This document shows, in pieces, positions 49,361 through 58,227 of a stretch of 64,000 bases of DNA. The position numbers and the translations under genes are program-made. Source of the DNA: Atlantibacter sp032062175 (lineage in GTDB: Bacteria > Pseudomonadota > Gammaproteobacteria > Enterobacterales > Enterobacteriaceae). Each line of letters begins with the position of its first letter. Position 1 is the first letter of the stretch. The notes beneath the pieces are model-generated. The model searched no databases and was not told the DNA's origin. It was given only the letters and a program-made list of their open reading frames with translations. The stretch spans positions 1-64,000 of the forward strand of contig NZ_DAMBQK010000007.1 of NCBI RefSeq assembly GCF_032062175.1. Direction: 5' to 3'.

Positions 49361-51499
49361 ATGGGCACCTTATTGACGGTTTTAGTGACGGTGCTGGTTT
49401 TAGGGATAGCTGTCGGTTTGATTTTCAGGCATCGCCTGGGGCAACGCCGTGCGTTGCCGTTGCTGCAGGCTTTTGCTGGCGCGGCCTCGCGTAAGCTTAC
49501 GCCGGAAGAACGCAGCGCCGTTGAAAACTATCTGGAGTCCCTGACCCAAACGGAAAGTGCGCCCGCCCCGACAGGCTCCAGTAAGTCGCCCGGCACGCTA
49601 ACGCTAACGCCGCAAAGCAACACCGTGTATGCGGTGACGCGCGCCATCACCCGCTATGGCTTATCCACCGATGATCCGAACAAGTGGCGTTACTACCTCG
49701 ACTCGGTGGAAGTGCATTTGCCCCCGTTTTGGGAGCAGTACATCACCGATGATAATAACGTCGAGTTTATCCGCACCGAAACTCGCCCGCTGGTGATCTC
49801 GCTGAATGGCCACACGCTACTGAACTCTCATCAGGATACCGGCAGCTATGCGCTTGAACGCGTAACCGGTACCCAGGCATCTATTCGCGGTGAAGAAAGC
49901 GAGCAGATCGAATTACTGAACATTCGCCAGGAAACCCGTGAAGAGTACGCCCTGAGCCGCCCGGACGGCCTGCGCGAAGCCCTGTTGATTGGCGTCTCTT
50001 TCTTTTTCTTTTTCAGCTGCCTGGTGGCACCGGATGTGTTAATCCCCTGGCTTGCCGGCGGCGGCGTTCTGCTACTGGCTGCGGGGCTGTGGGGATTATT
50101 CGCGCCGCCCGCCAAAAACACGCTGCGCGAAATTCACTGCCTGCGTGGTACGCCGAAGCGCTGGGGGTTGTTCGGCGAATCCGATCAGGAACAGATCAAC
50201 AATATTTCGCTGGGCATCGTCGATTTGGTGTATCCGCCGCACTGGCAGCCCTTTACGCATTACGATTTAGGCCAGAAAACGGATATCGATATTTATCTCG
50301 ATCGCCGTGTCGTTCGCCAGGGGCGCTTTTTATCGCTCCATGAGGAGGTGAAAAACTTCCCGCTACAACACTGGCTGCGTAGCCTGATACTGAGCGGCGC
50401 TGCTTTTCTGGTCCTGATGATGCTGCTGTTCTGGGTACCGCTAGATATGCCGATCAAACTGACCGTCTCATGGCTGAAAGGTGCCCAGACGGTTGAAGCC
50501 ACCAGCGTGGAGCAGTTGCAAAAATCAGGGTTAAAAGTGGGCGACACGCTGAAAGTGTCTGGCACCGGCATGTGTAATATTCACGTGCCCGGCACCTATT
50601 CTCCGCGCCAGAACTATCCGTTTATGCCGTTCGATTGCTCACAGATTATCTGGAACTCCGCACGACCGTTGCCGCTGCCTGAATCGGAGATCGTCAATAA
50701 CGCCACGGCGCTGACCGAAGCGGTTAACCGCCAGCTTCATCCACAGGAAAATGATTCCAAAGTGAATCCGCAGTTGCGCTCTGCGATTCAGAAATCCGGC
50801 ATGGTGTTGCTGGATGACTTCGCGGAAATCGTGCTGAAAACTCAGGCGTTGTGTACCGCAGACGATGAGTGCATTCGGCTTAAAAATGCGCTGATCAACC
50901 TGGGCAATACCAAAGACTGGGAAGCGCTGGTTAAACGCGCCAGCAGCGGAAAACTGGATGGCGTGAACGTGCTGTTGCGCCCGGTAAGCGCCGAATCGCT
51001 GGATAATCTGGTCACCACCTCTACCGCGCCGTTCTTTATCCGTGAAACCAACCGCGCGGCCCAGTCGCTGAACAGCCCGGCACCCGGCGGCTTTATGATT
51101 ATCAGTGAAGAAGGCGGCGATTTAGTCGATCAGCCGCTGCCGCCGATGTCGTTATACGATTACCCGGCCCACCAGCAGTGGAAAGAATTTCAGCGGCTGG
51201 CGGAGATGCTAATGCAGACCCCGTTCCACGCGGAAGGGGTGATCACCAGCATCCGTACCGACGCCAACGGCACCGAGCATGTTTCACTGCACCGCATCCC
51301 GGACAGCGCAGGGTTATGGCGTTATGTCAGCACTACGCTGCTGCTGTTCGCCATGATTATTTGTACGCTCTATAACGGCGTACAGGCGATCCGTCGCTGG
51401 CAGCGCCAGCGCTCCCGGCTGGCGGACATCCAGCAGTATTATGCCAGTTGCTTCAACCAGGAGCTGGTTCCCTCCACCGACGTGCAGCATCTCCCCTGA
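49361..51499 (+). CDS. igaA: Rcs phosphorelay inhibitor IgaA
   Basis: The protein is 712 aa. Membrane helices lie near residues 3-22, 205-250 (two adjacent), 340-358 and 655-675. The large periplasmic domain (about 360-650) contains SGTGMCNIHVPGTYSP and FDCSQIIWN. IgaA (YrfF) restrains RcsD/RcsC signalling and is essential in Salmonella unless rcs is inactivated. The ATG at 49361 has GGGGAA upstream; an in-frame start 19 codons earlier was rejected. Confidence 0.95.
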   Translation: MGTLLTVLVTVLVLGIAVGLIFRHRLGQRRALPLLQAFAGAASRKLTPEERSAVENYLESLTQTESAPAPTGSSKSPGTLTLTPQSNTVYAVTRAITRYGLSTDDPNKWRYYLDSVEVHLPPFWEQYITDDNNVEFIRTETRPLVISLNGHTLLNSHQDTGSYALERVTGTQASIRGEESEQIELLNIRQETREEYALSRPDGLREALLIGVSFFFFFSCLVAPDVLIPWLAGGGVLLLAAGLWGLFAPPAKNTLREIHCLRGTPKRWGLFGESDQEQINNISLGIVDLVYPPHWQPFTHYDLGQKTDIDIYLDRRVVRQGRFLSLHEEVKNFPLQHWLRSLILSGAAFLVLMMLLFWVPLDMPIKLTVSWLKGAQTVEATSVEQLQKSGLKVGDTLKVSGTGMCNIHVPGTYSPRQNYPFMPFDCSQIIWNSARPLPLPESEIVNNATALTEAVNRQLHPQENDSKVNPQLRSAIQKSGMVLLDDFAEIVLKTQALCTADDECIRLKNALINLGNTKDWEALVKRASSGKLDGVNVLLRPVSAESLDNLVTTSTAPFFIRETNRAAQSLNSPAPGGFMIISEEGGDLVDQPLPPMSLYDYPAHQQWKEFQRLAEMLMQTPFHAEGVITSIRTDANGTEHVSLHRIPDSAGLWRYVSTTLLLFAMIICTLYNGVQAIRRWQRQRSRLADIQQYYASCFNQELVPSTDVQHLP

Positions 51500-51562
51500 G
51501 TAATAGAGTGGCGACGGGTTTATGCTACCCTGTCGTCACTTTTTGATAGGCTGAGATGACTC

Positions 51563-52276
51563 ATGCATAAAGATATCGCCTGGCCAGATGTCGATACTGT
51601 GTTACTGGACATGGACGGCACCCTGCTGGATTTAGCGTTCGATAACCATTTCTGGCAGCACCTGGTGCCAGAGACCTTAAGCGAACTGCGCGGCATCACG
51701 CTGGAAGAAGCGCATCAGTATATTCGCCAGGAATATCACGCCGTCCAGCATACGCTAAACTGGTACTGTCTGGATTACTGGAGCGAGCGGCTTGGCCTCG
51801 ATATCTGTGCGATGACCACACAGCAAGGCCCACGCGCGATACTGCGCGACGATACGGTGCCTTTTCTGAATGCACTCAAAGCCTGCGGCAAACGCCGTAT
51901 TTTGCTGACCAACGCCCATCCCCATAATCTGGCGGTGAAGCTGGAGTACACGGGGCTGGCTTCGCACCTTGATTTATTACTTTCCACCCACACATTTGGA
52001 TATCCGAAAGAGGATCAGCGGTTGTGGGAAGCCGTCAAAGCGCATACCGGTCTCGATCCGGCGCGAACGTTGTTTATTGACGACAGCGAACCGATTCTGG
52101 ATGCGGCTGCGCAGTTTGGCATTCGTTATTGCCTCGGCGTAACCAATCCTGACTCTGGCGTGGCGGAGAAAGCGTATCAGCGCCACGCCGCGCTGAATGA
52201 CTACCGTCGGTTAATCCCCGCATTGCACCCTCATTGCAAAACAGGTGACGACCATGAAAGAGAAAGCGCCGTCTGA
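51563..52276 (+). CDS. yrfG: GMP/IMP nucleotidase YrfG
   Basis: This 237-aa HAD-family phosphatase has the nucleophile motif LLDMDGTLLDL (Asp16, Asp18), LLTNAHPHNL, KEDQRLW and FIDDSEPILDAA. The E. coli protein hydrolyses purine nucleotides. The C-terminus is about 15 residues longer than I recall, and its end overlaps the hslR start by 23 nt. Confidence 0.93.
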   Translation: MHKDIAWPDVDTVLLDMDGTLLDLAFDNHFWQHLVPETLSELRGITLEEAHQYIRQEYHAVQHTLNWYCLDYWSERLGLDICAMTTQQGPRAILRDDTVPFLNALKACGKRRILLTNAHPHNLAVKLEYTGLASHLDLLLSTHTFGYPKEDQRLWEAVKAHTGLDPARTLFIDDSEPILDAAAQFGIRYCLGVTNPDSGVAEKAYQRHAALNDYRRLIPALHPHCKTGDDHERESAV

Positions 52277-52655
52277 GGTACGCCTGGACAAATGGTTATG
52301 GGCGGCCCGTTTTTATAAAACCCGCGCGATAGCGCGTGAAATGATTGAAGGCGGAAAGGTGCATTACAACGGACAACGCACCCGCCCCAGCAAAAACGTG
52401 GAACTGGACGCAGAGATTGTTCTGCGTCAGGGCAACGATCAGCGCACCGTTATCGTAAAAAGGATCACCGATCAGCGTCGCCCGGCGAGTGAAGCCGTGC
52501 TGCTGTATGAAGAGACGGCGCAAAGCGTGGAAAACCGCGAAAAGCTGGCGCTTGCCCGCAAAATGAATGCGCTCACGATGCCGCATCCGGAACGCCGCCC
52601 GGATAAGAAAGAGCGTCGTGATTTGATCAAATTTAAATACGGTGACGACGAATAA
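52254..52655 (+). CDS. hslR: Ribosome-associated heat shock protein HslR (Hsp15)
   Basis: This 133-aa S4-domain RNA-binding protein has VRLDKWLWAARFYKTRAIAREMIEGGKVH at about residues 9-37. Hsp15 binds free 50S subunits carrying nascent chains and recycles them after heat shock. The start MKEKAPSEV at 52254 matches E. coli, and a start 3 codons earlier was rejected. It overlaps yrfG and is followed by hslO after 24 nt. Confidence 0.96.
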   Translation: MKEKAPSEVRLDKWLWAARFYKTRAIAREMIEGGKVHYNGQRTRPSKNVELDAEIVLRQGNDQRTVIVKRITDQRRPASEAVLLYEETAQSVENREKLALARKMNALTMPHPERRPDKKERRDLIKFKYGDDE

Positions 52656-52679
52656 CCGTCGCCCGCAAGAGAGACTATT

Positions 52680-53558
52680 ATGGCCCAACACGACCAATTA
52701 CATCGCTATCTGTTTGAAAACTATGCCGTGCGCGGCGAGCTGGTTACCGTTTCAGAAACCTGGAAGCAGATTCTGGAAAACCACGACTACCCCCAGCCGG
52801 TTAAAAACGTGCTGGGCGAGCTGTTGGTAGCGACCAGCCTGCTGACCGCCACGCTGAAGTTCGCAGGGGATATTACTGTGCAACTCCAGGGCGATGGTCC
52901 GATGAACCTGGCCGTTATTAACGGTAATAACGATCAGCAAATGCGCGGCGTTGCCCGCGTACAGGGCGAGGTGCCAGCCGATGCCTCTCTGAAAACCCTG
53001 GTGGGCAACGGTTACCTGGTGATCACCATCACGCCTGCCGAAGGCGAGCGTTATCAGGGCGTAGTAGGGCTGGAAGGAGATACCCTGGCGGAATGCCTGG
53101 AAGATTACTTCCTGCGCTCCGAGCAGTTGCCGACGCGGTTGTTTATTCGCACCGGTGACGTTGATGGCCAGCCCGCGGCGGGCGGTATGCTGCTTCAGGT
53201 TCTGCCCGCGCAGAATGCCCAGGCGGACGATTTTAATCACCTGGCAACGCTGACTGAAACCATCAAAGCGGAAGAGCTGTTTACTTTACCGGCTAACGAC
53301 GTGCTGTGGCGTCTGTATCACGAGGAAGAAGTGACGCTTTACGACCCGCAGGATGTGGAATTTAAGTGCACCTGCTCTCGCGAGCGTTGCGCTGGCGCGC
53401 TGAAAACCCTGCCGGATGAAGAGATTGAAACTATTCTGGCGGAAGATGGCGAGATCGACATGCACTGTGATTACTGCGGTACGCACTATCTGTTCGATGC
53501 CATGGATATTGCCGCGATCCGCAATAACGCCTCACCGGCGGACCCGCAAATCCACTAA
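52680..53558 (+). CDS. hslO: Redox-regulated chaperone Hsp33
   Basis: This 292-aa holdase chaperone is activated by oxidation. The C-terminal redox switch has four zinc-binding cysteines in FKCTCSRERC (CxC) and HCDYCG (CxxC), about 30 residues apart, as required. The N-terminal domain has the HQLHRYLFE-type start and LLTATLKF. It forms an operon with yrfG and hslR. Confidence 0.97.
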   Translation: MAQHDQLHRYLFENYAVRGELVTVSETWKQILENHDYPQPVKNVLGELLVATSLLTATLKFAGDITVQLQGDGPMNLAVINGNNDQQMRGVARVQGEVPADASLKTLVGNGYLVITITPAEGERYQGVVGLEGDTLAECLEDYFLRSEQLPTRLFIRTGDVDGQPAAGGMLLQVLPAQNAQADDFNHLATLTETIKAEELFTLPANDVLWRLYHEEEVTLYDPQDVEFKCTCSRERCAGALKTLPDEEIETILAEDGEIDMHCDYCGTHYLFDAMDIAAIRNNASPADPQIH

Positions 53559-53566
53559 AACCACTT

Positions 53567-53599
53567 CGAGCGCCTGTGACATCAGGCGCTCGCTATTTT
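53567..53599 (+). terminator. hslO terminator
   Basis: A 10-bp CGAGCGCCTG/CAGGCGCTCG stem (53567-53592) with a 6-nt loop, 8 nt after the hslO stop, followed by CTATTTT. Confidence 0.75.
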
Positions 53600-53914
53600 C
53601 CACTCCCCTCGCACCAGATTGCAAAATCGATTCGTCCATAAAAACACTCTTATCTTTCATAAAATTTACCTTTGAGAAAGCGCTTACACTCACAAATTGT
53701 CATATTACCGCTTCCGTTCATTAACATAATCAGAACATTTTCCTCTTTCCGTTATACACTCCTCCGCTACTCTATCCCGCGTCGTGAGCTGAATCACAGT
53801 ATTTTCCGCTGTTTTAAAAGCGTCGATACGTAAATCTATGAAGCACGTCCCGGTTAACATGTTACAAACAACCCTACAATTTCAGGCAGTACAAATTGGC
53901 TAAGGAGAAGTGAT
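53600..53914 (+). promoter_or_regulatory. pckA control region with CRP site
   Basis: The gap between the hslO terminator and pckA is AT-rich with no coding frame. CGTGA-GCTGAA-TCACA (53783-53798) matches the CRP consensus at 9 of 10 conserved positions, 117 nt before the pckA ATG. CRP activation of pckA at stationary phase and during gluconeogenesis is established in E. coli. The ribosome-binding site is AAGGAGAAG just before the ATG. Confidence 0.65.
53783..53798 (+). promoter_or_regulatory. CRP-binding site upstream of pckA
   Basis: CGTGA-N6-TCACA, one mismatch to the CRP core consensus. Position and gene function both fit catabolite control. Confidence 0.7.
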
Positions 53915-55534
53915 ATGCGCGTTAAAGGTTTAACCCCGCAAGATCTCAAGGCTTATGGTATTAACGACGCCCAGGACGTGGTCTACAACCCTGATTACGA
54001 TACGCTGTATCGCGAAGAGCTTAATCCAGAACTGGAAGGCTACGAGCGTGGCGTATTGACTAATCTGGGAGCCGTTTCAGTCGATACAGGCATCTTTACT
54101 GGCCGTTCGCCAAAAGATAAATATATCGTCCGCGACGACACGACACGTGACACCCTGTGGTGGGCGGATAATGGCAAAGGAAAAAATGACAACAAGCCGC
54201 TGTCGCCTGAAACCTGGCAACATCTCAAAGGGTTAGTTACCCGCCAGCTATCCGGTAAGCGCTTGTTTATCATCGATGCGTTCTGCGGCGCGAATGCCGA
54301 CACCCGACTTTCGGTGCGTTTTATCACCGAGGTGGCCTGGCAAGCGCACTTCGTCAAAAACATGTTTATCCGCCCCACTGACGAAGAGCTGGAAGGTTTC
54401 GAACCCGATTTCGTGGTAATGAATGGCGCGAAGTGCACTAACCCTGACTGGAAATCGCAAGGGCTGAACTCGGAGAACTTTGTCGCGTTTAACCTGACGG
54501 AGCGGATGCAGCTAATTGGCGGCACCTGGTACGGCGGCGAGATGAAAAAGGGGATGTTCTCGATCATGAACTACCTGCTGCCGCTGAAAGGCATCGCCTC
54601 GATGCACTGCTCGGCGAACGTGGGTGAAAAAGGCGATGTTGCGGTGTTCTTCGGCCTTTCCGGCACTGGTAAAACCACGCTGTCTACCGACCCGAAACGC
54701 CGTCTTATTGGCGATGACGAACACGGCTGGGACGACGACGGGGTGTTTAACTTCGAAGGCGGTTGCTACGCCAAAACCATTCGTCTGTCTGAAGAAGCAG
54801 AACCGGATATTTATCACGCCATCCGCCGTGACGCGCTGTTAGAGAACGTCACCGTCGGCGAAGACGGGGTGATTGATTTTGACGATGCCTCGAAGACTGA
54901 AAACACCCGCGTGTCGTACCCGATCTACCACATCGAAAACATCGTTAAGCCAGTCTCCAAAGCGGGCCATGCCACTAAGGTGATTTTCCTCACCGCCGAC
55001 GCCTTTGGTGTGTTGCCGCCGGTATCGCGCCTGACCGCTAACCAGACTCAGTACCACTTCCTGTCTGGCTTTACCGCCAAACTGGCCGGCACCGAGCGCG
55101 GCGTGACCGAGCCGACGCCAACCTTCTCTGCCTGCTTTGGCGCAGCATTCCTGTCGCTGCATCCAACGCAGTACGCGGAAGTGCTGGTGAAACGCATGCA
55201 GGCCGCTGGCGCGCAGGCGTATCTGGTAAATACCGGTTGGAACGGTACCGGCAAACGCATCTCGATTAAAGATACCCGCGCGATTATCGACGCCATTCTC
55301 GATGGCTCCCTCGATGACGCCGAAACCTTTAATCTGCCGATGTTTAACCTGGCGATCCCCACCACGCTGCCGGGCGTCGATACCCATATTCTCGACCCGC
55401 GTAATACCTACGCCTCACCGGAACAGTGGCAGGAAAAAGCCACTCAGTTGGCGAAGCTGTTTATGACTAACTTCGAGAAGTATACCGACACGCCTGCTGG
55501 CGCAGCGCTGGTGAGCGCAGGGCCGAAACTGTAA
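53915..55534 (+). CDS. pckA: Phosphoenolpyruvate carboxykinase (ATP)
   Basis: This 539-aa enzyme converts oxaloacetate plus ATP to PEP, the first step of gluconeogenesis. Motifs are FTGRSPKDKYIV, the P-loop FFGLSGTGKTTLS (about residue 248), DDEHGWDDDGVFNFEGGCY for metal binding, and ENTRVSYP with Arg. The start has a strong AAGGAG ribosome-binding site. A CRP site lies upstream and a bidirectional terminator follows. Confidence 0.98.
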   Translation: MRVKGLTPQDLKAYGINDAQDVVYNPDYDTLYREELNPELEGYERGVLTNLGAVSVDTGIFTGRSPKDKYIVRDDTTRDTLWWADNGKGKNDNKPLSPETWQHLKGLVTRQLSGKRLFIIDAFCGANADTRLSVRFITEVAWQAHFVKNMFIRPTDEELEGFEPDFVVMNGAKCTNPDWKSQGLNSENFVAFNLTERMQLIGGTWYGGEMKKGMFSIMNYLLPLKGIASMHCSANVGEKGDVAVFFGLSGTGKTTLSTDPKRRLIGDDEHGWDDDGVFNFEGGCYAKTIRLSEEAEPDIYHAIRRDALLENVTVGEDGVIDFDDASKTENTRVSYPIYHIENIVKPVSKAGHATKVIFLTADAFGVLPPVSRLTANQTQYHFLSGFTAKLAGTERGVTEPTPTFSACFGAAFLSLHPTQYAEVLVKRMQAAGAQAYLVNTGWNGTGKRISIKDTRAIIDAILDGSLDDAETFNLPMFNLAIPTTLPGVDTHILDPRNTYASPEQWQEKATQLAKLFMTNFEKYTDTPAGAALVSAGPKL

Positions 55535-55553
55535 GTTGAGTCTGCTCTAAAAC

Positions 55554-55590
55554 AAAAAACCACCCTGGGTGACCGAGGGTGGTTTTTTTA
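55554..55590. terminator. Bidirectional terminator between pckA and envZ
   Basis: AACCACCCT/AGGGTGGTT (55558-55584) is flanked by an A-run on the left and seven T residues on the right. It is functional for both convergent genes. Confidence 0.9.
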
Positions 55591-55610
55591 TGCAGGCTAT
55601 TTGCCGGGAA

Positions 55611-56963
55611 CTAGCTTTCTCTCACCGGATGCGCGATCCGCGCTACGGGCACCGGTAGCCAGGCTCGTATCCGCAACCCGCCGCGCTCACTACGGCCAAT
55701 ATCCAGCACGCCGTTGTGATTATCAACAATACGCTGAACGATGGCTAAACCGAGGCCAGTACCGCTGGTGCTGCGGGCACTGTCGCCGCGCACAAACGGC
55801 TGGAACAGATGCTTAAGCTGCTCGGGCTTGATGCCGGGGCCATCATCTTCGACCTGGAACCAGGCGCGGTTAAGCTCGGTGCCGCTGCTCACCTTAATCC
55901 ATCCGTTACCGTAGCGCGCCGCGTTAACCACCATATTGGCCACCGCGCGTTTAATGGATAACGGGTGAATATTCACCATAATCACGCCGTGCTGGAGATC
56001 GGTTTCGATCTCGCGCTCATAGCCGCTTTCCGCCGCGATCACTTCGCCCAGCACACCATTCAGATCCGACAATTCCAGCGGCATCTCCTGGCCGGTACGC
56101 AGATAATCGATAAACTGCTCGATGATGGCGTTGCACTCTTCAATATCTTTGTTGATCGACTCCGCCAGATAACCATCTTCCGCGCTCATCATTTCCGTCG
56201 CGAGACGAATGCGCGTCAGCGGCGTGCGTAAATCATGGCTGACGCCCGCCATCAACAGGGTGCGGTCGTCGGCTAATTGCTTCACACCTGCCGCCATATG
56301 GTTAAAGGCCCGGGTCACCGAGCGCACCTCCGACGCGCCATACTCGCGCAGCGGCGGCGGAATAATTCCCTTGCCCACCTGAAGCGCCGCGTGTTCAAGG
56401 TCTACCAGCGGTCGGTTCTGAATACGGATAAACAGCCACGCGCCGCCTATCGCCAGCAGCATAATTGCCAGGGTGTAGCGGAACAGCGGGGAGAAATCGC
56501 CCTGATGGATTTCCGTCAGTGGGACACGCACCCAGATGTTGGGCGAAAGCCAGGTCTTGAGCCATACCACCGGCGAGCTCTTATTGACCTCAACGCGCAC
56601 TTCCGTCGGGCCGCCCAGTTGCTGCGCCATTTGCTGGCTTAAAAACTCGTAGTGCTGCGCCCAACGCAGGCCAGCGTCTTCCGCCGCTTCATTGGAGTAC
56701 AGCGAGATCCCCAACTCACGGTAAATCTCACGCCGAAAGGCAGGCGGCACTACCAGTTGCGTACCGTCTTCCAGTTGCAGCTTGTCGGTCATCAGCATAC
56801 GCACTTCGTACGCCAGGACTTTATTGAACTGCTGCAAACTTGGCAGAATGGCGAAATTCAGCACCACTAAATAGGTCGTCACCAGGCTGACGAACAGCAA
56901 GGTGACGATGAGCAACAGGGTTCTGGCAAACGAGCTACGCGGCGAGAAGCGCAGTCGCTTCAT
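55611..56963 (-). CDS. envZ: Osmosensor histidine kinase EnvZ
   Basis: This 450-aa inner-membrane kinase has TM1 at about 15-40, a periplasmic domain at 45-158, TM2 at about 162-180, and HAMP at about 180-232. The phosphoacceptor His243 is in AGVSHDLRTPLTR, and the ATPase part has N, G1 (EDDGPGI) and G2 (GTGLGLAIV) boxes. It phosphorylates and dephosphorylates OmpR to set OmpF/OmpC porin levels. The ATG overlaps the ompR stop by 4 nt. Confidence 0.98.
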   Translation of the reverse strand: MKRLRFSPRSSFARTLLLIVTLLFVSLVTTYLVVLNFAILPSLQQFNKVLAYEVRMLMTDKLQLEDGTQLVVPPAFRREIYRELGISLYSNEAAEDAGLRWAQHYEFLSQQMAQQLGGPTEVRVEVNKSSPVVWLKTWLSPNIWVRVPLTEIHQGDFSPLFRYTLAIMLLAIGGAWLFIRIQNRPLVDLEHAALQVGKGIIPPPLREYGASEVRSVTRAFNHMAAGVKQLADDRTLLMAGVSHDLRTPLTRIRLATEMMSAEDGYLAESINKDIEECNAIIEQFIDYLRTGQEMPLELSDLNGVLGEVIAAESGYEREIETDLQHGVIMVNIHPLSIKRAVANMVVNAARYGNGWIKVSSGTELNRAWFQVEDDGPGIKPEQLKHLFQPFVRGDSARSTSGTGLGLAIVQRIVDNHNGVLDIGRSERGGLRIRAWLPVPVARIAHPVRES

Positions 56964-57679
56964 GCTTTAGCGCCATCCGGAACAAAGACGTAGCCTAACC
57001 CCCAGACGGTCTGGATGTAGCGCGGGTGGGCCGGATCTTCTTCCACCATGCGGCGCAGGCGGGAAATCTGCACGTCGATGGAGCGTTCCATCGCGGAATA
57101 CTCGCGACCGCGCGCCAGGTTCATCAGCTTATCGCGGGACAGCGGTTCGCGCGGGTGGCTCACCAGCGCTTTCAGCACCGCAAATTCACCGCTGGTCAGC
57201 GGCATCGGCTCGTCTTCGCGGAACATCTCGCGGGTGCCGAGGTTGAGTTTGAATTTACCGAAAGCGATAACCGCTTCTTCCTGGGATGGCGCGCCTGGCA
57301 GTTCGTTCGCCTGGCGACGCAGTACCGCACGGATACGCGCCAGCAGTTCGCGTGGGTTAAAGGGTTTCGGGATATAATCGTCAGCGCCAATTTCCAGGCC
57401 CACAATACGATCGACCTCTTCGCCTTTTGCCGTCACCATAATGATCGGCATGGGGTTACTCTGGCTGCGCAAACGACGGCATATAGACAGGCCATCTTCG
57501 CCCGGCAGCATTAAATCCAGCACCATCAGATGGAAAGATTCACGGGTCAGCAGGCGATCCATCTGTTCAGCGTTCGCCACGCTACGAACCTGGAAGCCTT
57601 GCTCGGTAAGATAACGCTCAAGCAATGCGCGCAGGCGCATGTCGTCATCCACTACCAGAATTTTATAATTCTCTTGCAT
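56960..57679 (-). CDS. ompR: Response regulator OmpR
   Basis: The protein is 239 aa starting MQENYKILVVDDD. The receiver domain has Asp55 in MVLDLMLPGEDGL and the acidic DDD at 11-13. The OmpR-type winged helix is at about 136-236, with the recognition region in SRLRRMVEEDP. An in-frame start 5 codons earlier was rejected by family match. It is the first gene of ompR-envZ; the promoter is in the gap to the right. Confidence 0.98.
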   Translation of the reverse strand: MQENYKILVVDDDMRLRALLERYLTEQGFQVRSVANAEQMDRLLTRESFHLMVLDLMLPGEDGLSICRRLRSQSNPMPIIMVTAKGEEVDRIVGLEIGADDYIPKPFNPRELLARIRAVLRRQANELPGAPSQEEAVIAFGKFKLNLGTREMFREDEPMPLTSGEFAVLKALVSHPREPLSRDKLMNLARGREYSAMERSIDVQISRLRRMVEEDPAHPRYIQTVWGLGYVFVPDGAKA

Positions 57680-57957
57680 CGATTTAACTCCCAAAGGTTC
57701 GAATACTCATATCGGCAAAACGGACACGCGTGTTTACACGATGAAGCCATTTTTAACTACACGTATTCTAAAAAAGGCTGCGCTGACCACCAGACTTAAC
57801 TGGTATATATTCTAGTCGAAATTGTTACAAAGCATATTTAACAGCAGGTTATCTGCCTATTTCATCACAATTTCGTCACCTCTCGCTGCCATCACGCCAC
57901 TGTTTTTAGCAAAAGTAACGCAATTCGGATTCAGTTTAGACCTTAACGGCCCTTAAA

Positions 57958-57971
57958 ATTGGTTGACCAAT
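57958..57971 (+). promoter_or_regulatory. UxuR/ExuR operator O1 upstream of uxuA
   Basis: ATTGGT-TG-ACCAAT is a perfect palindrome matching the UxuR/ExuR consensus ATTGGTNNACCAAT. It lies 257 nt before the uxuA ATG. Confidence 0.8.
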
Positions 57972-58043
57972 ATTCAATGGTGCGGTGCCGATCGGCTTTT
58001 TTACTGGTGTAACACGCGTTTAACATGGCCATTCAAACTGTGA

Positions 58044-58057
58044 CACGGTTAACCAAT
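58044..58057 (+). promoter_or_regulatory. UxuR/ExuR operator O2 (weak left arm)
   Basis: CACGGT-TA-ACCAAT has a perfect right arm and 3 of 6 left-arm matches. It overlaps a CRP-like TGTGA-N6-TAACC. Confidence 0.5.
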
Positions 58058-58159
58058 TCATCTCCACACATTGACTTTTTGTGGTTTTTAGACGAAGTTG
58101 TATGCCAACAAATAGAGTTGTTACACCACTATGTCGACATAGATAGATTAACTCGCCCT

Positions 58160-58173
58160 GGTGGTCAACCAAT
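58160..58173 (+). promoter_or_regulatory. UxuR/ExuR operator O3 (good right arm)
   Basis: GGTGGT-CA-ACCAAT has a perfect right arm and 4 of 6 left-arm matches. It is 55 nt before the uxuA ATG, a repression position. Confidence 0.55.
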
Positions 58174-58227
58174 ACATCCCTGGCGAAATGCCTTGACGGC
58201 ATCCCGAAGACTGAGCAGAGGTAAAGC

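Larger units (their letters stand above)
57680..58227. promoter_or_regulatory. ompR-uxuA divergent control region
   Basis: A 548-nt gap with promoters for ompR to the left and uxuA to the right. The right half holds three UxuR/ExuR-type operators (listed separately) and a CRP-like TGTGA-N6-TAACC (58039-58054) that overlaps the second. I could not assign a convincing -35/-10 pair for uxuA. A 68-codon plus-strand frame ending at 58231 overlaps the operators and was not called. Confidence 0.5.
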
